In this document: one piece after another, positions 1 to 9,171 of the stretch
Numbering within the stretch: position 1 is the first letter of the stretch
Layout: each line of letters begins with the position of its first letter
From: Arthrobacter koreensis
GTDB lineage: Bacteria; Actinomycetota; Actinomycetes; Actinomycetales; Micrococcaceae
Direction of reading: 5' to 3'
NCBI RefSeq assembly: GCF_009193255.1
Contig: NZ_WACG01000002.1
Coordinates: forward strand, 496,001 to 560,000
Length of the DNA stretch: 64,000 bases
Position numbers and translations under genes: made by a program
The notes under the pieces: model-generated
What the model saw: the letters and a program-made list of their open reading frames with translations, nothing else
Told to the model about the DNA's origin: nothing
Database searches by the model: none

Positions 1-245
1 GCTACCAGGTCATTGAGCCGCTGTCCCAGCAGGGTGCGGGGACGGTGCAGGCCGGGCGTGTCCACCAGGATGAGCTGGGACGTTTCCCGGTGCACGATTC
101 CGCGGATGGTGTGCCGGGTGGTCTGCGGCTTCGCCGAGGTGATCGCCACCTTCTGTCCTACCAGGGCGTTGGTCAGGGTGGACTTGCCGGCGTTGGGCCG
201 TCCCACCAGGGACACGAATCCGGCGCGGAACGTGGGTTCAGTCAT
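1..245 (-). CDS. era: GTPase Era (N-terminal part, cut by window start)
   Basis: Ribosome-associated GTPase that helps mature the 16S rRNA 3' end and assemble the 30S subunit. Only the first 81 codons are inside the window. They carry the G1 P-loop GRPNAGKS (residues 15-22), the switch-I threonines in QTTRHTIRG (about 41-49) and the G3 motif DTPG (62-65); the C-terminal KH domain lies outside. The ATG at 243-245 overlaps the last 8 bases of the upstream CNNM/CBS gene, so the two are translationally coupled. The group phoH-ybeY-corC-era is a common actinobacterial order, which supports the name over other TRAFAC GTPases such as Der. Confidence 0.93.
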   Translation of the reverse strand, partial: MTEPTFRAGFVSLVGRPNAGKSTLTNALVGQKVAITSAKPQTTRHTIRGIVHRETSQLILVDTPGLHRPRTLLGQRLNDLV

Positions 246-1569
246 TTCGGGGTACCAGTTCTGTTGTTTGTGGGCGGTCCGGGTGGGCCGCCGCCGTCGT
301 ATAGTCTTCGCCGTTTTCCGGCTGCCGCCAGGCAAGGACGTGGGAGACCCGGTTGCGCCGTCCTTCGAGCCGCTCGGCATGGAGCACGATCGACTCGACG
401 ACTACTTCGCTGCCCACGATAGGCACGCGGCCAAGGGCTTTGGCCAGCAGGCCGCCCACGGTATCCACCTCGTCGTCCTCGAGGCTGATGTCGAACAGTT
501 CGCCGAGGTCATCGATTCCGGCCTTGGAGCTGAGCCGGTAGCGGCCGTCACCCAGGTCTTCGATGTCCGGCCGCTCTGAGTCGTACTCGTCAACGATTTC
601 GCCAACAATCTCTTCGATCAGGTCTTCGAGGGTCACCAGTCCGGCAGTTCCGCCGTACTCATCGATCACCACGGCCACGTGGGTGGACTCGCGCTGCAGT
701 TCCTGCAGCAGCTCCCCCACCGCCTTGGATTCGGGGACATAGCGGACCGGCCGGCAAAAACCGTCCACGGCCTGGCTGCCGGCTTCAGGATCCCGGCCGT
801 GCATCTGGGCCGCTACGTCTTTGAGATAGAGGATGCCGACGATCTGGTCCGCGCTGTCCTCGATGACGGGCACCCGCGAGTAACCCGACCGCAGGAACAG
901 GGACATCGCCTGCCGGAGGGTGGACCCCGAATCGATGCAGACCATGTCAGTCCGCGGGACCATCACCGAACGCACCTTGGTGTCGCCAAGTTCGAAGACG
1001 GAATGGATCAGTTCCGCTTCGGTGTTCTCGATCATGTCCGCTTCAGAGGCGCGGTCCAGCAGTTCGCGGAACTCCTCCTCCGTGAAGAAGGCTGCATCCG
1101 GTCCCTGCGTTCCCGGGGCGACGGCGGAGCCGACCTTCACGAGCCAGCCGGGGATAGGTCCAAGGATGGTGCGCAGCACGCTCACCAGCCCTGCGGTAAG
1201 GACTACGACGCCGGTGACGTGCCGCCGGCCGATCTGGCGCGGGGAGACTCCCACCAGCACAAAACCCACTCCGGCCATGGTGACCGTAGCCAGGAGCCCA
1301 GCTAGCCAAAGGTTCTCGACGACGAGCTGGAAGGCCATGGCGACCGACACCGCCGTCGCCATTTCGAACCAGACCCGCCAGAACCGCAGCGCATGCATGT
1401 GCGCCACAGGGTGCTGCAGGATCCGCTTCAGCGGTTTCCCGGCGCGGCCGGTGAGCAGCGCCTCGGCTTCATGGCGCGGGAGGTAGCCGTAGGCTGCCTC
1501 GGCGGCGGTCAGGAGTCCGGCCAACACCACGAAGGCGATGGCCATGACCACTAGGACGCCTACGCTCAA
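238..1569 (-). CDS. CNNM/CBS-domain membrane protein (CorC/HlyC family)
   Basis: A 443-residue membrane protein of the family once called hemolysin C, now linked to Mg/Co efflux or ion homeostasis. An N-terminal CNNM-type membrane domain has hydrophobic segments near residues 3-25, 68-90, 93-110 and 118-137. A CBS pair follows (about 200-325, beginning [11 protein letters not shown]) and then a CorC_HlyC domain (about 338-420). The start appears to be TTG at 1567-1569, which overlaps the ybeY stop as TTGA. No in-frame ATG gives a full first membrane segment. It sits between ybeY and era and is almost certainly co-transcribed with them. The substrate ion cannot be read from sequence. Confidence 0.88.
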   Translation of the reverse strand: MSVGVLVVMAIAFVVLAGLLTAAEAAYGYLPRHEAEALLTGRAGKPLKRILQHPVAHMHALRFWRVWFEMATAVSVAMAFQLVVENLWLAGLLATVTMAGVGFVLVGVSPRQIGRRHVTGVVVLTAGLVSVLRTILGPIPGWLVKVGSAVAPGTQGPDAAFFTEEEFRELLDRASEADMIENTEAELIHSVFELGDTKVRSVMVPRTDMVCIDSGSTLRQAMSLFLRSGYSRVPVIEDSADQIVGILYLKDVAAQMHGRDPEAGSQAVDGFCRPVRYVPESKAVGELLQELQRESTHVAVVIDEYGGTAGLVTLEDLIEEIVGEIVDEYDSERPDIEDLGDGRYRLSSKAGIDDLGELFDISLEDDEVDTVGGLLAKALGRVPIVGSEVVVESIVLHAERLEGRRNRVSHVLAWRQPENGEDYTTAAAHPDRPQTTELVPRND

Positions 1570-2039
1570 CTGCGTGTCTCCTTCGGGGCTTCCCTGCCCG
1601 TGTAGTCCGAGAGCAGCCGGCGCTGGAGGCCGAACATTTCGGCTTCCTCCTCGGGTTCGGCGTGATCGTAGCCAAGCAGGTGCAGGATGCCGTGGGTAGT
1701 CAGCAGCAGGAGCTCGTCTTCCAGGCCGTGGCCGGCCGTCTTAGCCTGGCGTTCCGCAACCTGCGGGCACAGCACAATATCCCCCAGGACCCCCGCCGGG
1801 GTTGGGCGTCCCGGTGTTCCGGGACGCAGCTCGTCCATCGGGAAGGACAGCACGTCGGTGGGGCCGGGAAGGTCCATCCACTCGATGTGCAGTTTTTCGA
1901 TGGCGTCCTCGTCCACGAGGATGATCGAAAGTTCGGCCTCCGGGTGGACGTACATGGCGTCCAGGACGAACCGGCCCAGGCGGGACAGCGCTTCCTCGTC
2001 CGCCGGCATGGCTGACTCGTTGTTGACTTCGATGCTCAT
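1566..2039 (-). CDS. ybeY: Endoribonuclease YbeY
   Basis: Single-strand-specific metal-dependent RNase of 157 residues, needed for 16S rRNA 3'-end maturation and 70S quality control. The zinc-binding signature H-x3-H-x5-H is visible as [11 protein letters not shown] (H116, H120, H126). The family substrate-loop pattern is also present as [10 protein letters not shown] (61-70). The ATG at 2037-2039 overlaps the phoH stop as ATGA, and its own stop overlaps the TTG of the next gene. Placed between phoH and era, the usual order in actinobacteria, it probably works with Era on the same rRNA maturation step. Confidence 0.95.
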   Translation of the reverse strand: MSIEVNNESAMPADEEALSRLGRFVLDAMYVHPEAELSIILVDEDAIEKLHIEWMDLPGPTDVLSFPMDELRPGTPGRPTPAGVLGDIVLCPQVAERQAKTAGHGLEDELLLLTTHGILHLLGYDHAEPEEEAEMFGLQRRLLSDYTGREAPKETRS

Positions 2040-3073
2040 CGCTTCTTCTCCTGCGCCGCATTGCCTGCCCCGGTGCGGGAACGGCGTTCTTCATCCCACT
2101 CGCTGTAGGCGGTCACGATGTCGCTCACCAGGCGGTGCCGGACGACGTCGGTGGCGGTGAGTTCGGAGAAATGCACGTCCTCGATGCCGTCCAGGATTTC
2201 ATGGACGATCCGCAGGCCGGAGGTAGTGGAGCCGGGGAGGTCCACCTGGGTAACGTCGCCGGTGACCACCATCTTGGACCCGAACCCAAGGCGCGTCAGG
2301 AACATCTTCATCTGTTCCGGCGTCGTGTTCTGCGCTTCGTCCAGGATGATGAAGGCGTCGTTGAGGGTACGGCCGCGCATGTAGGCCAGCGGGGCTACCT
2401 CGATGGTTCCGGCGGCCATGAGCCGGGGAATCGATTCCGGGTCCATCATGTCGTGCAGCGCGTCGTAGAGCGGACGCAGGTACGGATCGATCTTGTCGTT
2501 AAGCGTGCCGGGAAGGAATCCAAGCCGCTCCCCCGCTTCAACCGCCGGACGGGTCAGGATGATTCGGTTGACTTCCTTCTGCTGCAGGGCCTGGACCGCC
2601 TTGGCCATGGCCAGGTAAGTCTTTCCGGTGCCCGCCGGGCCTATCCCGAAGACAACCGTATTGCGGTCGATCGCGTCAACGTAGTTCTTCTGGTTGAGCG
2701 TCTTCGGGCGGATGGTGCGGCCGCGCGTCGAAAGGATGTTCTGGGTGAGGACCTCGGCCGGCCGGTCCGCACTCTGGTCCCTGAGCATGGTGATCAGCTG
2801 TTCGAGGATCTGGGGCGTCACCCGCGTCTGGTGCCGCGCAAGGACCCGGACCTCGTTGACGAGGCGGACGGTGCGGTCCACTGCAGGGGCTGGGCCGGAG
2901 ACTGAGAGCTCGTTTCCGCGGACGTGGAGGTTCACCTCCGGAAAGGCGTTCTCGATGACTTTCAGGGCTTCATCGTTCGCGCCCAAAGACTGGACCATGT
3001 GCTCGGTTGAGTCGAAGACAATCGTCTGCTGGTCCTCACGGATGGTGCCGATTCCTGCTGAAGATTCGGTCAT
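2036..3073 (-). CDS. phoH: PhoH-like ATPase
   Basis: Cytoplasmic PhoH/YbeZ-type ATPase of 345 residues, associated with YbeY in RNA metabolism. An N-terminal RNA-binding-like region (about 20-85) precedes the ATPase domain with Walker A GPAGTGKT (145-152) and Walker B ILDEAQ (243-248). I start at the ATG at 3071-3073, preceded by GAGGGG. An in-frame ATG at 3095-3097 would add eight residues (MRGRGAAY) and has an AAGGGG upstream, so it cannot be excluded. It is the first gene of the phoH-ybeY-corC-era operon, and its stop overlaps the ybeY start. An isolated phosphate-regulation role, suggested by the old name, is not supported by context. Confidence 0.94.
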   Translation of the reverse strand: MTESSAGIGTIREDQQTIVFDSTEHMVQSLGANDEALKVIENAFPEVNLHVRGNELSVSGPAPAVDRTVRLVNEVRVLARHQTRVTPQILEQLITMLRDQSADRPAEVLTQNILSTRGRTIRPKTLNQKNYVDAIDRNTVVFGIGPAGTGKTYLAMAKAVQALQQKEVNRIILTRPAVEAGERLGFLPGTLNDKIDPYLRPLYDALHDMMDPESIPRLMAAGTIEVAPLAYMRGRTLNDAFIILDEAQNTTPEQMKMFLTRLGFGSKMVVTGDVTQVDLPGSTTSGLRIVHEILDGIEDVHFSELTATDVVRHRLVSDIVTAYSEWDEERRSRTGAGNAAQEKKR

Positions 3074-3457
3074 ATATGCGGCCCCTCGGCCTCTCATCGC
3101 CCCTTATCGGAATTCTGGATGGTACGTCTGCTGAAGTTCATGGTGCCCACAGACTTCTTAATTCTACTGGATATGCGCCCGCACGTGCCCCGCCGGCTTC
3201 CGGTAGCGCTACAGGGAACGGATCGGCGGATCAGTTACGGACTGTGTGAGCTGTATTACGCCGTTTGTCTCGGCTTGGCATCGTCTGGGTCTCAATCAAG
3301 TATCAGTCCCGGCCGGAAGGCCGGAACCCCCGGTTTGGGCCCGTGCGGCTGTGCCAAGCTTGATGGAATGCTCCGGCCGCGACCCCCTGTCCCGGACGGA
3401 CCCCCACAGCATCGACCGGACTCGTGCCGGCACAGGATATGGAAGGCAGGGACAGTC
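3074..3457. other. Divergent intergenic region between phoH and lipoprotein gene
   Basis: About 380 bases without a convincing gene. It must hold both divergent promoters. On the minus strand TAGAAT (3161-3166) is a good -10 match, about 88 bases before the phoH start, but no good -35 is visible. A GC-rich inverted repeat, CCGGCC..GGCCGG near 3310-3325, sits in the leader of the plus-strand gene. Open frames that extend the lipoprotein upstream lack a signal peptide at their start and were rejected. Confidence 0.5.
3161..3166 (-). promoter_or_regulatory. Candidate -10 element for phoH operon
   Basis: TAGAAT on the minus strand matches the TAnAAT pattern of actinobacterial housekeeping promoters and lies about 88 bases upstream of the phoH start. 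No clear -35 hexamer is found at 16-18 bases, so this is only a candidate. Confidence 0.25.
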
Positions 3458-4378
3458 ATGACCGAGCAGCGAACTCGCCGCTCCGCACGTTTCCGCCTCC
3501 TGCTGGCCGCGGCGGCAGCGCCGCTGCTTCTGGGTTCATGCGGCGTGGTTGCGGAACTGCCCACCACCAGCATGCCCAGCTCCTTCAGCGCCGCGACTTC
3601 CCCCGAGGGACACCCGATGGCTGTTTCCGCACCTGCGGAAGCCACGGAATCAAAGGTAGTGATGCCGGTCTACTGGCTGGGCCTGAACGGGTCCGATGTC
3701 CAGCTGTACCGTGAGTTCCTTCCGTCGAAGAACACGGGCGACCCCATTGGGGAAGCGGTGATGACCATGACTACCGCGACGCCGTCGGATGATGACTACT
3801 TCACGCCGTGGGCCCCGGCCTCCAGGGTCACTGCCTCGATCTCCAGCAAGAACGTCATCACAGTGGACATCTCCGCGGATGCCTTTAAGCCGTCTCTGGA
3901 TGCCGGCATGGCCCACCGCGCGGTCCAGCAGCTGGTGTATACGGCAACCGCCGCAGCCGCGAATGCGGGCCTGACTACTGCCGGTTACAACGCAAGTGTT
4001 GCCGTACTCGTGGACGGCAAGGCCGGTTACAAGGCGTTCGGCCATGAGGACCTGGAAGGGGACCTCACGCGGGACAAGTCTATGCCCGCGCCGATCTGGA
4101 TCATCAGCCCGCAGGCGGGAGACGGCACCGAGGCTTCCGTGACGGTCACCGGCTCCGCCGTGGAGCGCGATGAGCCGCTGTTCTGGAGCGTGGAGCGGGT
4201 AGTCAACGGGCGGCCTGAGACGTCCGCCCTGAAATCCGGTGAGATCCGGCTGGATGCCGCATCCGGCGAGACGGCGATGTTCGACATCCAGATCGACCTG
4301 GACCCCGGTGAGTACAGCCTGCGCGTGTTCCACGGCGAGGGCGAGAACGAGGATTCGAAGCGCTTCACGGTCTACTAG
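3458..4378 (+). CDS. GerMN/Gmad2-domain lipoprotein
   Basis: Predicted exported lipoprotein of 306 residues. The N-terminus is a lipoprotein signal (basic residues, then a hydrophobic stretch, then LLLGSC with the acylated Cys at 28). The region 67-195 resembles the GerMN fold: MPVYWLG opening, LYREF, and the long helix with MAHRAVQQLVYTA. Residues 212-306 resemble Gmad2, an immunoglobulin-like domain of spore-germination proteins (PIWIISPQAGDG, then a GEYSLRVFHGEGE ending). The ATG at 3458 is chosen because it directly precedes the signal peptide. Such proteins are common in non-sporulating actinobacteria, so the germination label should not be taken literally; an envelope role is likely. 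It appears monocistronic and ends at a strong hairpin. Confidence 0.8.
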   Translation: MTEQRTRRSARFRLLLAAAAAPLLLGSCGVVAELPTTSMPSSFSAATSPEGHPMAVSAPAEATESKVVMPVYWLGLNGSDVQLYREFLPSKNTGDPIGEAVMTMTTATPSDDDYFTPWAPASRVTASISSKNVITVDISADAFKPSLDAGMAHRAVQQLVYTATAAAANAGLTTAGYNASVAVLVDGKAGYKAFGHEDLEGDLTRDKSMPAPIWIISPQAGDGTEASVTVTGSAVERDEPLFWSVERVVNGRPETSALKSGEIRLDAASGETAMFDIQIDLDPGEYSLRVFHGEGENEDSKRFTVY

Positions 4379-4399
4379 GCTCTCCGGCCTCGGAGAGCC
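4378..4399. terminator. Hairpin terminator between lipoprotein gene and rsmE
   Basis: Perfect 9-bp stem GGCTCTCCG / CGGAGAGCC with a GCCT loop, starting at the last base of the lipoprotein stop codon. There is no long T tract. It lies between convergent genes and may serve both strands. Confidence 0.7.
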
Positions 4400-4448
4400 C
4401 AAATTCAGCAGCTGACCCGGGAAGGACCTTAGTCCGCCCGGGCCGTGC

Positions 4449-5231
4449 TCAGTTCCAGCGGCCCAGCAGGTGGTTCAGCAGCACCAGGGCAGCAGGGCCC
4501 GCACTCGAGGAACGCAGCACATGCGGACCCAGCCGAACCGCAACCGCACCGGCGTTCCGCAAGGCCTGGAGTTCAGCCGGGCTGATTCCACCCTCCGGCC
4601 CCACCACGACGGCGATGGACCGGATTCCAGCCTCCAGGCCGGTTCCCACGGACCGTGCCAGCGCGAGTTCAACGGCAGCTGCCAGTGGAACGTCGGCTTC
4701 CTCGTGAAGCACCAGGACCAAATCGGTCCCCGCCAGGACCGCAGCAAGGGCCTTGCTGTCGGCGACATCGCGCACCTGCGGAATCCGGGACCTGCGGGAC
4801 TGCTTGGCCGCCGAGGTCACTACGGCGCGCCACTTGGCCTGGCCCTTGGCCGCCCTGTCAGCACGCCACCGCACGATGCTGCGCTCGGACTGCCAGGGAA
4901 GGACTGCGTCCACGCCAAGTTCGGTTGCGGCCTCGATCGCCTGCTCGTCCCGGTCGCCCTTGGCCAGTGCCTGGACAAGCGTGATCTCGCAGTCCTGGCC
5001 TGATTCAACCGCTACGTCCCGGACATCGACTTCCAGCAATCCCGGCTCGGCGGACCGTACGGTTCCGCGCAGGCGGGTTCCGGCGCCGTCGACAATATCC
5101 ACGTCTTCTCCCGGTGAGAGCCGCTTGACTGCCACTGCATGCCGCGCCTCAGGGCCGGTGAGCGCGAAGACGCTCCCCGGTGCCGCGGCAGCAACGAGTT
5201 CGGGATCGCCGAAGAAGATGGGGTTGGTCAC
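4449..5231 (-). CDS. rsmE: 16S rRNA m3U1498 methyltransferase RsmE
   Basis: SPOUT-class methyltransferase of 260 residues that methylates N3 of U1498 in 16S rRNA with SAM. An N-terminal PUA-like domain (ALTGPEARHAVAVKR, about 23-37) is followed by the knot domain with VVVGPEGGIS (near 207-216) and RLGPHVLRSSSAG (near 232-244). The last motif departs from the frequent LGxRILRxETA form, with His in place of the usual Arg. The start is GTG at 5229-5231, 15 bases after the dnaJ stop. It is the third gene of hrcA-dnaJ-rsmE, a frequent order in Gram-positives, and so is probably heat-inducible. Confidence 0.93.
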   Translation of the reverse strand: MTNPIFFGDPELVAAAAPGSVFALTGPEARHAVAVKRLSPGEDVDIVDGAGTRLRGTVRSAEPGLLEVDVRDVAVESGQDCEITLVQALAKGDRDEQAIEAATELGVDAVLPWQSERSIVRWRADRAAKGQAKWRAVVTSAAKQSRRSRIPQVRDVADSKALAAVLAGTDLVLVLHEEADVPLAAAVELALARSVGTGLEAGIRSIAVVVGPEGGISPAELQALRNAGAVAVRLGPHVLRSSSAGPAALVLLNHLLGRWN

Positions 5232-5246
5232 CGTGGGCTCCGGCGC

Positions 5247-6389
5247 CTAGTGGTTGCCGAGGCGGTCGCGCAGCTTGGCGAAGACACCGCTGTTGCTGCT
5301 GCCGCTGACCCGCCCTTCGGCGAATTCCTCTCCGCGCAGTTCCGCGAGCCGGCGCAGCAGTTCCTCCTGCGCGGCGTCGAGCTTCTGCGGGGTCTCCACC
5401 TGGACGTGCACCATCAGGTCACCGCGGCCGTAACCGCGCAGGTGGGTCACGCCAAGACCCTTGAGCGTAGTGACTTCACCGGACTGGGTGCCGGCCTTGA
5501 TGTTGATCTCACGTTCACCGTCAAAGGTGTCCATGGTGATGACGGTGCCCAGTGCGGCCGCCGTCATCGGCACCGTCAGCGTTGCGTGCAGGTCATCGCC
5601 GTCGCGCATGAACACGGGATCCGCGTTGACCCGGATTTCGACGTACAGGTCACCCTGCGGTCCGCCGGCAGTTCCGGCTTCACCCTGTCCGCTGAGCTGG
5701 ATCCTGGTGCCGGTTCCGACGCCGGCGGGAACCTTGATGGTCAGGGTGCGGCGGCTGCGGACGCGTCCTTCCCCGGCACATTCGTGGCACGGGTCCGGGA
5801 TGACGGTACCGAATCCCTGGCACGAGCCGCAGGGCGCGGTGGTCATGACCTGGCCGAGGATTGAACGCACGGCACGCTGGACCTGGCCGCTGCCGTGGCA
5901 GATGTCGCAGGTGCGGGGCGAGGTTCCGGGCTGGCAGCAGGAGCCCTCACAGGTGGGGCAGAGGACAGCGGTTTCGACGTCGATTTTCTTGTTGGTGCCG
6001 AAGACGGCATCCTTCAGGTCGATCCGGACGTTGATCAGCGCATCCTGGCCGCGCCGGGTGCGCGATGCCGGGCCCCGTCCCCCGCCGGGGGCTCCGCCGC
6101 CAAAGAAGGTGTCGAAGATGTCCTGGAAGCCGAAGCCCTGGCCGCCGAAGCCGGCGCCGCCAAACCCGTTGTCCGTGCCGTTTTCCTGGCCGGTGGTGTC
6201 GTAGACCCGGCGCTTCTGCGGGTCGGAGAGGACCTCGTAGGCATGGGTCACGGCTTTGAACTCGTCCGCAGCTCCGGGGGCGGTATTCACGTCCGGATGC
6301 AGTTTGCGGGCCAGCTTGCGGTAGGCCTTCTTGATTTCCTCGCCGGTGGCATCCCGGCTCACGCCGAGTACCTGGTAGTGATCACTCAC
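5247..6389 (-). CDS. dnaJ: Chaperone DnaJ
   Basis: Hsp40 co-chaperone of DnaK, 380 residues. J-domain with HPD at 31-33; Gly/Phe-rich linker (about 75-110); zinc-finger domain 144-208 with four Cys repeats; C-terminal substrate domain with the usual GxGEAG segment. Repeats 2-4 are regular ([24 protein letters not shown]), but repeat 1 reads CPTCEGSCC, with Cys replacing the usual Gly and giving two additional cysteines (151-152). The start is GTG at 6387-6389. Lying just after hrcA, this is the HrcA-linked DnaJ (often called DnaJ2), not the copy in a dnaK operon. Confidence 0.95.
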   Translation of the reverse strand: MSDHYQVLGVSRDATGEEIKKAYRKLARKLHPDVNTAPGAADEFKAVTHAYEVLSDPQKRRVYDTTGQENGTDNGFGGAGFGGQGFGFQDIFDTFFGGGAPGGGRGPASRTRRGQDALINVRIDLKDAVFGTNKKIDVETAVLCPTCEGSCCQPGTSPRTCDICHGSGQVQRAVRSILGQVMTTAPCGSCQGFGTVIPDPCHECAGEGRVRSRRTLTIKVPAGVGTGTRIQLSGQGEAGTAGGPQGDLYVEIRVNADPVFMRDGDDLHATLTVPMTAAALGTVITMDTFDGEREINIKAGTQSGEVTTLKGLGVTHLRGYGRGDLMVHVQVETPQKLDAAQEELLRRLAELRGEEFAEGRVSGSSNSGVFAKLRDRLGNH

Positions 6390-6481
6390 TCGTGCACATC
6401 GCTTCCTGTATTGCGTACCCCGCCTCGGGGGTGGTTAGTCTTCCGCAGGGCACCGTTCGGCGCGCCTGCCGGTCTGGTGGG

Positions 6482-7495
6482 TCAGTTGTTCAGGACCCGG
6501 GAAAGGTAGCGGGCAACGGCTCGGACCGCTGCCATGGTGTTGGGGTAGTCCATCCGGGTGGGACCGAGGATTCCAACCATAGCGGACGCGTCCGGCCCGT
6601 ACCCAGTGGCTACGACGGATGCCTCGGACAGGGAACCGTACGGATTCTCGGATCCGATCCGCACCGAAACGCCCCTGGCATCCTGTTCCATCTCGGAGAG
6701 CAGCCGGAGCATGACCACCTGCTCTTCGAGGGCCTCCAGGATGGGGCCGATGGTCAGCGGGAAGTCACCGGTGGCCCGGGCCAGGTTCGCAGTGCCGGCC
6801 ATCACCATGCGGTCCTCACGGTTGATGCCGGCCAGCTGTTCAAGTGCCCGTCCCAGCGCGGCAGCGGTGCCGCGCAGGTGCGCCGGCACGGTGGCCAGCG
6901 TATCCGCGAGATGGGAAGTGATCCGGGTCAGAGTGGTTCCGGCCAGTGCCTGGAGGAAATGCTGGCGCAGTTCGTGCAGGTCCTGTTCGGTTACGGGAGC
7001 GGGGGCGGTGATGACCCGCTGTTCCACCCGGCCCGTCGTGGAGATCAGGACTACCAGCACCTGCGCCGGTGCCAGCAGGACGAATTCGATGTGCCGCACC
7101 TTGGCATTGCCCAGGTGCGGATACTGAACGACGGCGACCTGGTTGGTCAGCTGGGAGAGGAGACGCACCGTGCGGTCCAGAATGTCATCGATGTCCTCCG
7201 CACCCTCCAGGAGTGTCTGGATGGCACGGCGTTCAGCCGCGGAAAGCGGCTTGAGGTCCGAAAGCTGGTCCACGAACAGGCGGTAGCCCTTGTCCGTGGG
7301 GATGCGCCCTGCGGACGTGTGCGGCGCAACGATCAGGCCCTCTTCTTCGAGGACAGCCATGTCATTGCGGATGGTTGCGGAGGAAACCCCGAGGTGGTGG
7401 CGTTCAACCAAGGCCTTTGAGCCGACCGGTTCACGCGAGTGGACGTAGTCTTCGACGATGGCCCGGAGCACCTCGAGCCGGCGTGGTTCGCTCAA
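6482..7495 (-). CDS. hrcA: Heat-inducible transcription repressor HrcA
   Basis: Repressor of class I heat-shock genes that binds CIRCE operators, 337 residues. The N-terminal winged helix is visible ([20 protein letters not shown], then [12 protein letters not shown]; about 23-56), followed by the HrcA effector domain ending in [12 protein letters not shown]. The start is TTG at 7493-7495, supported by a strong AAGGAGG (7502-7508) six bases upstream; no ATG or GTG is nearby. A CIRCE element lies 54 bases upstream, implying autoregulation of hrcA-dnaJ-rsmE. The gap of about 90 bases to dnaJ holds no strong terminator, so co-transcription is expected. Confidence 0.96.
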   Translation of the reverse strand: MSEPRRLEVLRAIVEDYVHSREPVGSKALVERHHLGVSSATIRNDMAVLEEEGLIVAPHTSAGRIPTDKGYRLFVDQLSDLKPLSAAERRAIQTLLEGAEDIDDILDRTVRLLSQLTNQVAVVQYPHLGNAKVRHIEFVLLAPAQVLVVLISTTGRVEQRVITAPAPVTEQDLHELRQHFLQALAGTTLTRITSHLADTLATVPAHLRGTAAALGRALEQLAGINREDRMVMAGTANLARATGDFPLTIGPILEALEEQVVMLRLLSEMEQDARGVSVRIGSENPYGSLSEASVVATGYGPDASAMVGILGPTRMDYPNTMAAVRAVARYLSRVLNN

Positions 7496-7549
7496 TGGTT
7501 TCCTCCTTCGCTGACTGGCTTTCCGCTGGCAGCTGTTCTCAGGCCAGAC

Positions 7550-7576
7550 TTAGCACTCGGTGTCCCTAAGTGCTAA
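7550..7576. promoter_or_regulatory. CIRCE operator (HrcA binding site)
   Basis: TTAGCACTC, nine bases, then AAGTGCTAA. The consensus is TTAGCACTC-N9-GAGTGCTAA, so only one base differs. It is located between the divergent hrcA (54 bases away) and DUF3097 (91 bases away) genes. Confidence 0.95.
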
Positions 7577-7667
7577 GTCTAATACCATCCGCTCCCGTTG
7601 CTAGCATTGATTCCTGCGTGCCTGCCGCCACCGCAGGCCCTTCGCGCGTCGTCAGGAACGAGGATTC

Positions 7668-8510
7668 ATGCCCAGCTACGAGTGGGGTCCGCAGGACATC
7701 ACGGCCCCGGCCCGTAAGGCCCTGCGGCAGGTGGGTGCCGAGAAGGACATGGTGCTGGAGGAAGTCCAGACCGGGTGGGTAGGCGCGGTGATCCGCACCG
7801 AGAAATCCGGCGGCATGCACCTGGTGGTGCTGGAAGATTACCGCGGGCGTACCCGGTCCTTTGAGCTGGGCTTCGGCTTCCTCCTGGAAGGCGAACCCGT
7901 TGAAGTTGTCCCGGCCGTTCAGGCCCAGGCCCCCGTTGCCCGGCGTACGGCGTCAGGCTCTGTCGCCGTGGCGAACGTCCGTGCGCGAACGGCCCGGGCC
8001 AGCCGTATCTGGGTTGAGGGCAAACACGACGCGGAACTGGTGGAAAAGGTCTGGGGTGACGACCTGCGGATTGAAGGCATCGTCGTCGAACCCCTCCACG
8101 GCGTGGACGACCTTGCCGGTGCCGTGCGGGAGTTCTCTCCCGGACCCGGGAGGCGGCTCGGGATCCTCGTAGACCATCTGGTGTCCGGGTCCAAGGAATC
8201 CCGCATAGCGGCTGAAGCCATGAGGGTGCCCGGAGCTGCCGGGAACGTGCTCATTGTCGGGCACCCGTACGTGGACGTCTGGCAGGCCATTAAGCCCCAC
8301 GTCATCGGACTGGCTGAATGGCCCGTGGTGCCCCGGCATGAAGACTGGAAGACCGGAATCCTCAAGGGGCTTGGCTGGCCGCACCGCGATCACACCGACG
8401 TCGCCGTGGGCTGGAAGAAGCTCCTGGGTTCGGTCCGCACCTACGCCGATTTGGAGCCGTCACTGCTGGGCCGGGTGGAGGAAGTCATCGACTTCCTCAC
8501 CGTTCCGTAG
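7668..8510 (+). CDS. DUF3097 family protein
   Basis: Cytoplasmic 280-residue protein of an actinobacterial family of unknown function. The N-terminal half (1-75) includes a small beta-rich segment (VGAVIRTEKSGGMHLVVLED). The C-terminal half begins IWVEGKHDAELVEKVWGDDL and later has ILVDHLVSGSKESR. This glutamate followed by an Asp-rich second motif resembles the layout of TOPRIM domains (as in RNase M5 or primases), but the fit is only by eye. The ATG at 7668 has GAGG upstream. It is divergent from hrcA across the CIRCE element and may share heat-shock control. No function is assigned. Confidence 0.85.
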   Translation: MPSYEWGPQDITAPARKALRQVGAEKDMVLEEVQTGWVGAVIRTEKSGGMHLVVLEDYRGRTRSFELGFGFLLEGEPVEVVPAVQAQAPVARRTASGSVAVANVRARTARASRIWVEGKHDAELVEKVWGDDLRIEGIVVEPLHGVDDLAGAVREFSPGPGRRLGILVDHLVSGSKESRIAAEAMRVPGAAGNVLIVGHPYVDVWQAIKPHVIGLAEWPVVPRHEDWKTGILKGLGWPHRDHTDVAVGWKKLLGSVRTYADLEPSLLGRVEEVIDFLTVP

Positions 8511-8661
8511 GACTGCGCCGGAAACCTGGCGCGCCCGCCGGCGGCACGGCACGCGGGGCCCCGGTGCCTGCTCCGGCCGCTGAAGCCAGTACCCTTGTCT
8601 AACAACAGGTACCCGCGGGGGGCGATCCCTGCGTCATCTGAGAGTTAAAGGAAAAGCCACC

Positions 8662-9087
8662 GTGTCCAACCCACGCCCGAACCACCCGCAGCCGGCTAAC
8701 AGCGGTTCGCCGGCGCGCCCGGACTACCAGGGTGCCCCGGCCAACGCCCTTCCCCTGACCGCGTCGGAAGACCGCCAGTGGGCAACCCTTTCCCATTTTG
8801 GCGGGATCCTGGGTTTTGTTCCTTCCCTCATCATCTATCTGGTGTTCCGTGACCGGGGGCCGTTCACGGCCCAGGAGTCCAAGGAAGCGCTGAACTTCAC
8901 GCTGCCCCCCACCATCCTGGCCCTCGTTGCCTGGCTGCTTTCCTTCATTCCGGTGGTCGGCGGGTATTTCGCCATCCTGAATGCACTCATCTGGATTGTT
9001 GTGGCCGTGTACTCGGTGATCGCCGGAATCGAATGCAACCGCGGCCGGCCTTACCGCTACCGTTTCAACCTGCGCCGTTTCCGCTGA
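8662..9087 (+). CDS. DUF4870 small membrane protein
   Basis: 141-residue integral membrane protein. A Pro/Asn-rich cytoplasmic N-terminus (1-35) is followed by SEDRQWATLSHFGGILGFVP, the typical opening of the DUF4870 (Tic20-like) family. Hydrophobic segments lie at about 46-64, 79-97 and 99-121, and a basic C-terminal tail ends YRYRFNLRRFR. The start is GTG at 8662, eight bases after an AAAGGA ribosome binding site. It appears monocistronic and ends at a strong hairpin. Function is unknown; the family is widespread in actinobacteria. Confidence 0.8.
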   Translation: MSNPRPNHPQPANSGSPARPDYQGAPANALPLTASEDRQWATLSHFGGILGFVPSLIIYLVFRDRGPFTAQESKEALNFTLPPTILALVAWLLSFIPVVGGYFAILNALIWIVVAVYSVIAGIECNRGRPYRYRFNLRRFR

Positions 9088-9119
9088 CACGTCAGCGCTG
9101 ACGCTTCCGGCCCCACGCG

Positions 9120-9156
9120 AAAGACCCGCCGCCCCATGGGGGCCGGCGGGTCTTTT
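9120..9156. terminator. Bidirectional terminator between DUF4870 gene and hemW
   Basis: 12-bp stem AAAGACCCGCCG / CGGCGGGTCTTT followed by TTTT on the plus strand; on the minus strand the stem also runs into TTT. It lies between two convergent genes. Confidence 0.9.
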
Positions 9157-9171
9157 GGTTCTGTGCACGGT

